A stretch of DNA of 64,000 bases, from contig OX453282.1 of NCBI GenBank assembly GCA_949710005.1, forward strand, positions 24,327,518-24,391,517, given 5' to 3'. The stretch is from Ricordea florida (taxonomy: Eukaryota > Cnidaria > Anthozoa > Corallimorpharia > Ricordeidae). Made by a program: the position numbers and the translations under genes. Below, in pieces: positions 24,083-34,590 of the stretch; positions within the stretch are counted from its first letter, which is position 1, and each line of letters opens with the position of its first letter. The notes beneath the pieces were generated by a model. The model ran no database searches. It had not been told where the DNA came from and saw only the letters and a program-made list of their open reading frames with translations.

Positions 24083-26860
24083 TTAGTAGACAACGTTATT
24101 GTTTTGGCTCCGAATGGGGCATCTTGAATAACATGGGAACTTGTGACAAAATCCAGGAAATGGACCAATTTTGCTTCGGGTATGACTGACCTCGTTCGTG
24201 TATTGATAGGCACCGGTGTTCCACTGCCATGGATTATAGCATGCTGCCTGGCAACCGAGAAACAATACCTCGTCAGACCTGGGATCCATTGCTGAATTGT
24301 TGCCAAGCTTACTCTATCCGCCATATAGACAGTATCTGCCTACGAGTATCCCATCCACTTGCATTTTTGTAGCAGTTTGTCAAGGTGTTCAGGAATTCTT
24401 TATCTACGCCACTGGAACCACTGTTATCTCCATTTTGGCTTCCTTCTGAGTACAATATAGACTCCCAGAGACGATTTGCATCGTTAGGTGCTGTCATCAA
24501 GGACTGCTGAAATTGCTTGTCTAGCTTTGCGTTCGGCGTGTTGTCGTTTCGTTCGTCCACTAGCTTCGTCCCAAGGCGTCCTAAGAGGGTATCTAATTGG
24601 GCATATGTCTCTACTTATTAAGAAATTGTTAAGGTGTTCAATAGGTTTTTTAAACTCAGTTCCCGTAGCACTAGTCTCAGTGTCTTCTAATATGGTTGAT
24701 GGTAAATACAATGAAGTTTCTGGCTTCGATAAACCATATGCCACTGCACAAGGCGTGCTTTCAGCGAGCGGAGGGGTTGAGACTGATGCCTAGAAGGAGT
24801 AAAATTTGTGTACGTTACCAATGAGATAAAACTCCGATTCTTATCGGTTTCAACATGTACTATAACAAAACCCTTGATTTGAGGCCTACATAAAGTACTT
24901 TTCAGCACCAAAATGTTAATGCATGCGCAAAAATAATGCGAATTTTGAGAAAGAGAAAGTTCCATTTTGAATGGTGACCAGCCCTTATGGGAAAGTTGTT
25001 CTTTCTAACATAGTGAAATGCGCCAAAATATAGGGGCGAGGCAGGCCAGGCAGCCACATATACCTCCTAGCGTTTATTCTATAAAAACACTTATGCCAAA
25101 GTGGAAGACCGCCGGAAATCACCTAAAAAAATAATATAAAAAAATTATATTGGTAAAGGAAAGGAAAGTTGGGGTAGGAAAGAACAACCTAAAAGAAAGG
25201 GAAAAAAGCTGAATAAGGAGCTGATTTAATGTACTGCCAGTTTAGCTGTCTTTATCAAGTTGTCGCTTTTTAATAGGCCTGGGGATTATACGTCTTTAAC
25301 TTGGACGTTGAATAAGGAAAAGCTCCAACTATAACTTACCGATCGATATCTTAGTTTCGTCAAGAGAAAGGCATTCTAGTTTTTGGAGCTCCTCATCGTC
25401 TGAGGTTCTTTTAATTTTGTGGGCAGCACGCTTTCTGTCTGCATTTCACTAAGCAAAAGTCTACAGTTCCGGCAAACACCTGCAGAGCAAATTGTTTAAA
25501 AAATGTCTGTCTGTACTTACTATTTTTCAGCGCGATACGAGGTCCTTTCTTAAAAGCCAACATAAGGGGCTTTTAACGATTTTACAGTAAGTTGTCCCGG
25601 ATCTACAATCCCAAACACTAGAACAAGGGTTACAGGGAACAGTGTAAGCAGTGGTTCTCTCAGTCAATGAAAGCCTATTTTGAAAGCTTCACGTGTAATT
25701 ATGGCTTTATCAACATATGATGGAGCGAAATTATAGTAGCACTTTTGTGCTGGCAAGAACTGAATTTGCAAAAAAGTAAAGAGTTACATCAGACATCAGT
25801 TACATGTAACACTGAGCTAGTTATATGCTAAAGGTAATAAGCGCACCTGAACCAACTGGAATAAATAATCCCATTTTCTTCCATATCAAATGACAGGCAT
25901 TTTTGTCAAGTCCTCTCTCTGCTTTTGCGACTTTCTTGGCCTGGCTGGAATGGCTTGATATGGGCGGAGGATTTGGCACTTATTACCGGGGCCCAGCCGA
26001 AGGCTGGCACCGGTTATAAAATGCAGACGGTTTCTGTCGTTTTTTCAACGTTACATTGTTAGGGATATATCGCTGGCTGAGATATATCGCTGGCTCGTTA
26101 CTTTTGCTCGCTGGCTCATTGAAGTCTTATCCGCCATTTTGAAAAGCACGAGGCATGGAGGCCAATCAAGAGAAAAATTATAGCTTTTTGTTTCCCAACC
26201 TTTACGATGCGCTAGTTTATGAGCGAAAATTTAAGAATGAATATTTGGAGAGACAAATTTACGAGCGATCACTTAAGAGTGAACCTTCCATCGTGAAACG
26301 TATCGAGAATAAGAGCGACTTATCATTGAAGCTATCCACATTGAGTGAACCTTCCATCGTGAGAGGTGCGAGAGGTTAACTATATCTATGCAATCCCGTG
26401 TCCCACTGGGCCCCGGTAAGTTCCACGTACTGGTTCTCGTTTGACCCTCGACGCCAGCCAATGCCCAAAGATGTGCGCTGCAAGGGACAAATCGTCAATT
26501 CCGAAAGGTTCAATTCCGTGGTGGAGATAAGCTTTCTTGTCAGAATAAGTTCGATTTCGGTTTCTACGTCGGTTATTGACAAGGAAGGCTTGTGACCGGC
26601 AATGTTCCTTTACAATTTAGGAATGGTACAACCACAGCTGATTTGCTCCTTTCTCTGGGGTCATAAGAGCAAGGACCTCCGACCAAGGAGCTAACAGAAC
26701 ATTTGACTTCCATGATGGCATGGAAACAGCAAGCCAATTTTCCAGTTTCTTTTATTGAATTTGTATCTGTTTTATTAATTCAATTTATTTACTTCAGTAA
26801 ACAGCGATGCGTCATATTCCATCATATTCCGGAATTTATATCATGCCACGGGTGAATTAA

Positions 26861-27548
26861 GGGGCTGATTACATGGCGAATTTCAGCCCGGGCTGAAATT
26901 TCAAACGGCCAACCGGGCTGAAATTTTGTTGCGATTACATGACGAACTTCAGCCCGGGCGGAAATATTAGCCTCGGCGCCAAATATGAAATTGTGCGCGA
27001 ACAGTCTCAGGAGAATCAAAATGACGCCGAGAACACGAATCGTGAAGAAAGTCGGTTCTTCTTCATAAATGCGAGCCATGGCTTCTCTGACAGCTTCATA
27101 CTGTTTAACCTGCATTGAAATCGATGTTCTTATACTCAATCTGAGCATTGAAATTTGCGAGGCAACGAATAAGATTCTCTATTTTATCTCCTTTATTCCA
27201 TTGAAATAGCTTCTCTTTTGTAGCGGCAGCCATCTTGTTTCCTGGAAAACAAAATCACTGCGCATGTCCAAGCTCACTTTTCAGCCCGGGCTGAAATTCC
27301 GTTTCGATTACATGAGATTTTTTCAGATTTTCAGGCCCATTTGGCCGGGCTGAAAATCATAGCCCGGTTTCAAAAACCGGGCTAGGATTTCTGGCCCGGG
27401 CTGAATTGCGCCCCGGGGTGAATCCCTCTCCATGTAATCGACAATTTAATTTTAAGAGGATTTGTTTCAGAAGCCGGGCTGAAATTTCAGCCCGGTTGGC
27501 CGGGCTAAATTTCAACCCGGGCTGAAATTCGCCATGTAATCAGGCCCT
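26861..27548. mobile_element. TIR element A (AGGGGCTGATTACATGG)
   Basis: A 688-bp non-coding element. Its left end is AGGGGCTGATTACATGGCG and its right end is the inverse of AGGGCCTGATTACATGGCG. The inside is rich in the palindromic module AGCCCGGGCTGAAATTTC and GGCCAACCGGGCTG. A TA lies on each flank (end of GAATTA; TATA after 27548). It sits 4 bp from a second copy. Confidence 0.85.
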
Positions 27549-27892
27549 TATAAGGGGATGATTACATGGCGAATTTCAGCCCGGGCTGAAATTTCAGCCG
27601 GCCAACCGGGCTGAAATTTTGTTGCGATTACATGACGAACTTCAGCCCGGGCTGAAATATTAGCCTCGGCGCCAAATATGAAATTGTGCGCGAACAGTCT
27701 CGGGAGAATCAAAGTGACGCCGAGAACACGAATCGTGAAGAAAGTCGGTTCTTCTTCATAAATATTGTGGGGATAGTTTCTAAAGAAAGTTTATTTTCAC
27801 TATGGACATCACCTCTTTATACACTGTCATACCGAACAACGAAGGACTTCAAGCACTCAAATTTTATTTCGATCAGCGCTCTACAAAAGAGC

Positions 27893-28240
27893 GATAGTGG
27901 TAGAAGGGATTTAACCCTTGTGCTACCAAAAAAAAAAAATGAAAAAATTGAGCTCAAAAGCCACCAGCCATGGACAGCTGTTTCGGCCTTGTTGGGCCTC
28001 ATCAGCATGGCACAGCTACCAGATGAGCTCTGGGTTCCCACATTATGAATGTCAAAGTGATGAAAAAATGGTAGGGCTTTTGAGCTCAATTTTTTCATTT
28101 TTTTTTTTTTGGTAGCACAAGGGTTAAATCCCTTCTACCACTGTCGCCTCAGTGCGCATATGTGTGGCTTCAACTTACCCTTATTACATTTTGACGTTGT
28201 CATTTCAAGCCACATCCCACAACCCTACCATTTTTTCATC
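27893..28240. mobile_element. Retrozyme-like insert with inverted arms and a hammerhead
   Basis: A 348-bp insert in the Penelope RT gene, flanked by exact 15-mers GCTCTACAAAAGAGC (27878-27892 and 28241-28255). It has about 65-bp inverted arms (27897-27962 and 28073-28138, containing AGGGATTTAACCCTTG and TTGAGCTCAAAAG) around a core that encodes a hammerhead ribozyme on the minus strand. An 18-bp inverse of GATGAAAAAATGGTAGGG closes the right end. No ORF belongs to it. The long duplication and ribozyme suggest a non-autonomous retroelement moved by Penelope-type machinery. Confidence 0.75.
27967..28011 (-). ncRNA. Hammerhead ribozyme (minimal, short stem III)
   Basis: Read on the minus strand: stem I GCCATG, core CTGATGA, stem II GGCC/CAACAA/GGCC, core GAA, palindromic stem III ACAGCTGT, cleavage triplet GTC, then stem I partner CATGGC. 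All invariant core bases are present. Stem III has no loop of its own, so cleavage may need a dimer, as described for Penelope and retrozyme hammerheads. Predicted cleavage falls after the C paired to position 27973. Confidence 0.88.
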
Positions 28241-29629
28241 GCTCTACAAAAGAGCCTAACTCACAAACATTACTTCGCCTAGCCGAACTAGTTTTAACAC
28301 TCAACTGTTTCTCATTCTCCAAGAATTACTACAAACAAATCAATGGCGTCGCTATGGGCACTAAAATGGGACCTAGCTATGCCAATCTCTTCGTAGGCTA
28401 CATTGAAAATCAATTTTTCCGCCAATACAACGGTCCTAAACCTAAACTATATCGCCGCTACATTGACGACTGCGTTGGCGCAACTTCATCCACCAGGGAA
28501 GAACTTGAACACTTCATTAATTCTGTCAATTCGTTCCACCCAGCATTGAAATATACTTGGCAAATTTCAGAAACCTTAATAGCTTTTCTCGATATCAACG
28601 TTTCAATCCACAACAACGGCCTATCAACTAGTGTGTACTACAAACCTACAGACTCCCATAGTTATTTATTGCACTCGTCTTCTCACCCCACCCATGCTAA
28701 AAATTCCATTCCATATTCTCAATTCCTCAGACTTCGACGTTTATGTAGTGATGAGTTGGACTTCTCCAGCAAATCAGAAGAAATGCTTCAGTTCTTCAAG
28801 AACCGTGGCTACCCTGACTCAGTTGTGAAGACAGCTCAACAACGCGCTCATACAACTGACCAACGCTCAGCACCACAAACGTCACAAAAGGAAGAAAACC
28901 AGAGAATACCGTTCACACTCACTTTTCACCCACTCAACCTACCTGTCAAGAACATCATTCTGAAGAACTTCAAGTTACTTCAGAATGACAACGAAACAGG
29001 CAGCATCTTCTCACTACCACCACTCATTTCATTCAAACGTAACAAAAACGTAAGCGATTTTTTAGTTAGAAGTACACTAAAATCAGACGAATCACCCGGC
29101 ACTTTCAACTGCACACGCAAAAGATGCAAAACTTGCCCTTTCGTCCATAACACAAACAAAATAGCAGGACCTAAACGAGCGTTTAAAATCACCGACCGTT
29201 TCACATGCACTTCCGTCAATGTTATCTATTGCATAAAATGCACCTTATGCAAGAAAATATACATCGGCGAGACCGGAAGAAGATTAGGTGACCGTTTCCG
29301 CGAACATCTGCGTGACGTCGAACGAAATGACAAAGATGCATCGAAACCTGTAGCGCGACACTTTAATCTACCTAACCACTCAACTCACATCATGGCGGTA
29401 TGTGGACTTTCCATGCATCAGGGCAATACGGAAAGCCGTAAAAACCTAGAACAGAAGTTCATCTTCCAACTCGGTTCTCTTAATCCCCACGGTATCAACG
29501 AACGTTTCTCATTCATTTAATCATTCATCTAATTTATTCACTTCCATTCACACAATGCTATGATTCCACCAATAGCATGGCTCCAAACTTCTCTATATAA
29601 ATTGAACGTAACCCACAATCCTCTCATTC

Positions 29630-29663
29630 GCTCCGACGAAGGGCTAACGCTCGAAACGTCAGC
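29630..29663 (+). ncRNA. Degenerate hammerhead-like motif in Penelope 3' region
   Basis: GCT, CCGACGA (canonical would be CTGANGA), stem II GGGC/TAAC/GCTC, then GAAACGTC and AGC. The architecture matches a minimal hammerhead with GTC at the cleavage site, but the second core base is C instead of T, which should impair activity. Confidence 0.6.
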
Positions 29664-30226
29664 ACCTCCTTTTTACCTTACGGTGGTATAACTTACTTAA
29701 TCAACTCGTTTGATTTACCCATTTTCTTGTGTTTCTTCTTCATAAATGCGAGCCATGGCTTCTCTGACAGCCTCATACTGTTTAACCTGCATTGAAGGCG
29801 ATGTTCTTATACTCCATCTGAGCTTTGAAATTTGCGAGGCAACGAATAAGATTCTCTATTTTATCTCCTTTATTCCATTGAAATAGCTTTTCTTTTGTAG
29901 CGGCAGCCATCTTGTTTCCTGGAAAACAAAATCACTGCGCATGTCCAAGCTCACTTTTCAGCCCGGGCTGAAATTCCGTTTCGATTACATGAGATTTTTT
30001 CAGATTTTCAGGCCCGTTTGGCCGGGCTGAAAATCCTAGCCCGGTTTCAAAAACCGGGCTAGGATTTCTGGCCCGGGCTGAATTGCGCCCCGGGGTGAAT
30101 CCCTCTCCATGTAATCGACAATTTAATTTTAAGAGGATTTGTTTCAGAAGCCGGGCTGAAATTTCAGCCCGGTTGGCCGGGCTAAAATTTCAACCCGGGC
30201 TGAAATTCGCCATGTAATCAGGCCCT

Positions 30227-30908
30227 AAGTCAGGATAGGATAGGGAATGTTTGACCGATTGTGTTTCTTTCTTTCTTTTTTGAGCATTTGAGCATTACCA
30301 TTTTAGCATTTCAACCCAACAGAATTCCTTTTTTAAGCGGCTTTTATCATCAGCGATCCGACGCAGGAGAAATTGACATCGAGACGTTTACTAGATCAGA
30401 GATTAGATTTTATATGCAAAAATGTCACAATGCAAACAAGAAAAAAAAACGCGTCGAACTGAGGACGGAACCTTTCCTTATTACATTTAAAAATGGATGT
30501 AGAGTTCACAAGAAATCTGATTTGGTATATGAAAGATTGGTCTACTTATTGTCACGATAACGCAATAACGGTTGTTTACTCTGCTGTTACAGGAATTTTA
30601 TAAACGAATTATGGTAAATTCAAAAGCGTCGTGTGAAGCGCTCGATTAAAAACCCGAGCTGATTTTCATACATTATCAACAATTTCTAAAAAGGCAAAGT
30701 TTAAGAGAAATCGGCTTAATACCACATAGCAAAAAACATATTTAAATTTTAGCTGTTTTGCGGGATTTTGCATGTTTAAAAAACGGACTGAGTTTCCTAA
30801 CGACTGTTTTGCTTTTATGAACAATGGTAAAGTCTTGTTCAAATTCTGCTAGAACCGTGCGGTACTTCCTCTATCGATACAGAGTATAAAAATACTGGAT
30901 CAATATCA
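30227..30908. other. No gene recognised
   Basis: A 99-codon frame at 30261-30560 (+), Lys-rich in its second half, has no recognisable domain. Nothing else stands out. Confidence 0.35.
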
Positions 30909-31022
30909 GTTTCTGGGCAACCGTGCACCTACCCCTCCCCTAAACCAACATTAACGCTAACCTTTTAACTCATTATAACTTGTTGGATTAGGGGAGGGGT
31001 AGGTGCACAGTTGCCCAGAAAC
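30909..31022. mobile_element. 114-bp MITE with 35-bp arms
   Basis: Inverted arms at 30909-30943 and 30988-31022 (GTTTCTGGGCAACCGTGCAC and on, with CTACCCCTCCCCTAA). One or two mismatches and a 44-bp loop. Confidence 0.85.
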
Positions 31023-31309
31023 TACATACTTAGGATCTTCTTTCCTTGCAATGAGGAGTCAGTTCAGAATATTAATTTCACACCGCCGTGCGGGTTCTTT
31101 CGGGATCCTCCCGGGTCAAACTTAGTTCTTCTCAGTTTTCTAGAAAGGTAAGCGCTCCTACAGAAAACTAAAGGCATCAAGTTTGTTCTCTACTTAATGG
31201 CTTGTTGTAGCCATAAAATAAGCGAAATTGATTTCACGTGATCTGCCACTGTATACTCGGTATTTTCTGATCGCCACTCTTAAGTATACACGAACGCAAC
31301 ATTGGTATT

Positions 31310-31795
31310 TGGAGTAATCTGATTGGCTCACCATTTTGGGATATTCAACATTAGTATATACTAACTTAGTAGCCTTGGCACTTTGAGCCATCTGATTGGC
31401 TCACCATCTCGGCATATTCAACATTAGTATATACTAACTTAGTAGCCTTGGCATTTTGAGCCATCTAATTGGCTCACCATCTCGGCATATTCAACATTAG
31501 TATATACTAACTTAGTAGCCTTGGCATTTTGAGCCATCTGATTGGCTCACCATCTCGGGATATTCAATATTAGTATATACTAACTTAGTAGCCTTGGCAT
31601 TTTGAGCCATCTGATTGGCTCACCATCTCGGGATATTCAACATTAGTATATACTAACTTAGTAGCCTTGGCATTTTGAGCCATCTGATTGGCTCACCATC
31701 TCGGGATATTCAACATTAGTATATACCAACTCAGCAACCTTGGCATTTTGAGCCATCTGATTGGTTCACCATCTCGGGATATTCAACACTGTTCA
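31310..31795. repeat. 73-bp tandem repeat, about 6.5 copies
   Basis: GAGCCATCTGATTGGCTCAC recurs every 73 bp (31385, 31458, 31531, 31604, 31677, 31750). Each unit also carries the palindrome TTAGTATATACTAA. Copies are highly similar. Confidence 0.95.
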
Positions 31796-32179
31796 CCTCC
31801 TAGGAGGTGAGAAGTGCCTGGAATTCTGGGAAAGTCTTGTGCAAGTGAGTTTTGCTAATATGTGCCGGCCTGGTTTTAAAATGAAGTGACACCCTCACTT
31901 TGATGTGACTGAGATTCCCTCATTTGTATAATTATATCAAAGTGAGGTCACTTGTACTTGAATTATTACTTACCAAACGGGAAGTGGTAGGTCATATTCC
32001 TCGGCGATAGAAATGGAGTGCTTTCGAAAGGAACTAAACTAAACTACTATTTCTCGAATTATCACCAATAATCACCGCTACCATCAAAGATGTTCCTTAG
32101 AACTTTGGCATATCAATAGCGCCCACGCTCCATTGAACCGCCACGATGGCGGGTTATTACCCGACACTTATTTACATCT

Positions 32180-32360
32180 TGTGATTAAGCAACGCGATTC
32201 ATCGCAGGTATAAAAGGACCTACACAGCACTGCCCGGTCAGACAATCACTCCTAAAGAAGACACTAGACAGGAGTGTCGAAACGTCAGATCGGTGAATTG
32301 TAACTTGTTAAGTTACACTCATTATTTCAAACGAGTGTAGCATCAAACTGTCTGATTCCC
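32180..32360 (+). mobile_element. Penelope-type terminal remnant with hammerhead-like motif
   Basis: Contains stem-like GACACT/AGTGTC followed by GAAACGTC and AG at about 32,262-32,292. This is the same layout as the Penelope 3' motif at 29630, but with a degenerate CTAAAGA core. A possible solo terminal repeat; no coding part is visible. Confidence 0.45.
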
Positions 32361-32399
32361 CACCTCAATGTGCACTTTTCTTTTTAACTACTACACAGT

Positions 32400-34190
32400 G
32401 TAGTACAGTGTAGTTTGTTACTGCGTATCAGTGTCATATAGCAGGCGTATCATCACGCCATATAGCGGTGCTTTGAAGACAACAGAAGGTTAGATGATAA
32501 GTAAAACGAATTTTTCAGATAGAAGAAATAGCATTTATACGCGCTACAAATAAGCTAATGCATTATATTTCTTTGCTTTGTATTGTTTTACAGTCTTTTT
32601 TCCAATGTTCCTTCATGCAAAAGATCATATTGACCATATTTAAGCTAGTTCTAAAACATTTTACGTTATCAACACTATACAGACTACAATAAACACTTCA
32701 GAGGATGATTGTAATGTATCTAAAAAAAATGTACAATTATCTGTAATTGATAACGGTGACAACTAAGACTTCCATGAAGGAATGCAGGTCTCGATATGCA
32801 AAGTTTGTTTGCTTTGGTCGCGGCAGTGGAAGAAATGGACCTGTGTATCGACGCCGACATGACCGAGAACCGAGTAGAATTCTACTCGTAAGTCGACAGG
32901 GTTGATCGAACCAACATGGCTGGCAGCTTAAGCACCTATCGCACAGAACTAAGGAGTGACATTTCTGACATTCCAGCACGAGCATGAGAATGATGAAAAC
33001 GATCACAGAAAAAAAGAGTTGTGTTGGTATATTCCCCTCACTAATATCATAACAAATATATGAGAACAGTTAGGAGAAAATGATTATTGATGTTGGGGCT
33101 TAAAGGGTCAATTAAACCTTTGAAGGGCCAACAACAATCAGCATCCAATTATCTTATGATATGACTCCATAGTAAATACAGGGAATGACAATAGGACATG
33201 ATCACATAATATGATGTTACCTGTCTCAATCCAAAAGACAGGTAACACATTTTCACAGGTTGCACATTTTCTTTACTGGAATACTGTAGTAATAATGTAT
33301 GTAGACAATTAATGAGAATCTGTAGCTTGATAATCAAGCTTTATACATTACAGATCCCCCCTAAAGCTTGCCTGAAATCACCTGTTACAGTTACTGCCAC
33401 GGATAGAAGTTGTAGAAACATAGAAAGGTTAACCTGGGCTAATAACCTTCCATGTTATAAGGATTTTTAATATACTGGTCAGTTTTTTGCTTCACTGCTA
33501 ACCCTCTAACTCCAAAGAGTGAACTAAATGGGAGCAAATTAAATGGGAGCAATTAATAAATTCGTTTCGTTTCGTTTCGCAAAATAGTATAAGCCCTTTT
33601 AATGAGACGATGATTTGTACAGTGCTTTGAAGTAGTCGCTACGAGCATGCAAGACCCATCAAACGATTACCAGATCTGTTTTTAATAGTTTGAGTGAGAA
33701 ACTATTTTTTTAGCATGAGGAAAATCGATATTTTTGTTTAATTGTAACTTCCAAAGGTATTTTGAATCACTTTTCTCAAAACCTGTCTCCCATAAAAGAA
33801 AAAATCTTGGTACATGGTAAATGCCAATAGTTACATACAAAAACAGCAAAACCAATACCAAACGGCGAATTTCGTTTTTCATGAAACACAAATCCTGTAC
33901 AAAAGAATTAACTCTTGGTTGAAATTTTATGTTCTCAAAACGCACGACCTCAAATTAGGGTTTGGTTCATGTTAGCTTGCCAAAACCCAGATTTTCATTT
34001 CGAAGAGTAGAAGGTTGTGGAAGTCTAAAAAGAATTTCATTCCAACCCTCGGTCTTCAAGAAAACGATCACGCTACGAAAATCCTCGCGGTAACTTTGTT
34101 GAATCAATCTCTCTCCACATTTTTGTTCCTACTTAAACGGAGATCTACAAAAACAGTACTGCCTAAATCCCAAAACAAAGTTGGCTAAAC
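32400..34190. other. No gene recognised
   Basis: AT-rich. Short frames on the minus strand at 32737, 33149 and 33682 are hydrophobic but lack motifs. Likely downstream or intergenic to the Roc-COR gene. Confidence 0.35.
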
Positions 34191-34194
34191 CTAA

Positions 34195-34262
34195 GGTATG
34201 CTGACGTTTCGAGCATTCGCTCTGCCGAAGGGCAAGCGCTCGAAATGTTTGATAAACAGTTG
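34195..34262. mobile_element. Short Penelope-type terminal fragment
   Basis: Contains GCTGACGTTTCGAGC, the inverse of the GCTCGAAACGTCAGC seen in the Penelope 3' region, followed by a second partial copy in the other direction (CCGAAGGGCAAGCGCTCGAAA). Degenerate and non-coding. Confidence 0.45.
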
Positions 34263-34590
34263 TTTTAGTCTGTTTCAATTTCCCCCCGAAACAGCTCCAG
34301 TCTCTTTAGAAATTAACTCCTTTAGCTCTAACGGTTGATTTACGAGGTCACACTTACAACAGTCAGGCGTGGATTATGGTGGAAAATCGCGTCGCAGAAA
34401 ATCATTGAGGTCAAAACTCAGTAATGTTCCTACTTTTGATGGAGAAGGCTCCTGCCCTCCCACTAAACACACACACACGTGTGCACCTCGATAAATGGGC
34501 CCCGCTGGGCCCAATTTTTTAACTGGATAGACGACGCTTATTCATTCAAATAAGACAAATAAAAAGAAGTCAATGTCTTGCTGACTTGTC

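Larger units (their letters stand above)
22172..26600 (-). pseudogene. Decayed multi-exon gene of unknown function
   Basis: Minus-strand pieces look like exons of one gene. Piece 1 (26,600-26,395) has SLGIGWRRG. Piece 2 (about 25,450-25,340) has SDDEELQKLECLSLDETK and a GTAAGTT donor. Piece 3 (24,790-23,460) has TPWDEASGRTKRQ, TRRQILSI, IPGLTRYCFSVARQHAI, QDAPFGAKT, then after a MITE VVRNMIPEQYQEYS and RKSLQGLDYISSAGAQAFDD. Piece 4 (22,570-22,172) has a His/Cys-rich stretch (CTHDHNDVCGQC) and RDVRAWKSHLLRAVNKDKAR. I recall similar uncharacterised multi-copy cnidarian proteins with this order of blocks but know no function. Frames shift at about 24,490 and 24,325, and between the two parts of piece 4, and the MITE at 23,790 splits piece 3. 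It is best read as a pseudogene. The four-exon model is an inference. Confidence 0.6.
27801..29520 (+). pseudogene. Penelope-like RT with GIY-YIG endonuclease, interrupted
   Basis: Coding resumes as one frame if the 348-bp insert and one copy of its 15-bp duplication are ignored. The long intact part is 28354-29520 (388 codons). It contains a KMGPSYANLF block, the catalytic YIDD at residues 36-39, a Cys pair CTRKRCKTCPFV, CIKCTLC, and the GIY-YIG nuclease signature KIYIGETGRRLGDRFREHL. This RT/GIY-YIG fusion defines Penelope-like elements, in which the endonuclease makes the nick that primes reverse transcription. The N-terminal part of the RT is absent (truncation) and the remaining ORF is split, so it is inactive. 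The C-terminal 250 residues are otherwise well preserved, suggesting a fairly recent insertion. Confidence 0.9.
27764..29732 (+). mobile_element. Penelope-like retroelement, 5'-truncated, 15-bp target duplication
   Basis: Inserted in TIR element B with an exact 15-bp duplication, TTCTTCTTCATAAAT, at 27749-27763 and 29733-29747. It contains a Penelope-type RT and GIY-YIG ORF, then a 3' region with a hammerhead-like motif at 29630. The RT starts at about MDITSLYTVIPNN, so the fingers and 5' part are missing. A further insert at 27893-28240 splits the ORF. Confidence 0.9.
27553..30226. mobile_element. TIR element B, same family, split by a Penelope-like element
   Basis: Same ends as element A (AGGGGATGATTACATGG and the inverse of AGGGCCTGATTACATGG) and nearly identical flanking halves (27553-27763 and 29733-30226). 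Without the insertion it would be about 700 bp, like copy A. The two copies lie head to tail, separated by TATA. Confidence 0.85.

Noticed and set aside
27686..28115. Open frames across the start of the Penelope insertion
   Set aside because: They run through a TIR element, the insertion junction and the hairpin insert, so they are chance fusions.
31310..31795. CRISPR-like regularly spaced repeats
   Set aside because: The whole 73-bp unit is conserved, with no variable spacers, in a eukaryotic context; it is an ordinary tandem repeat.
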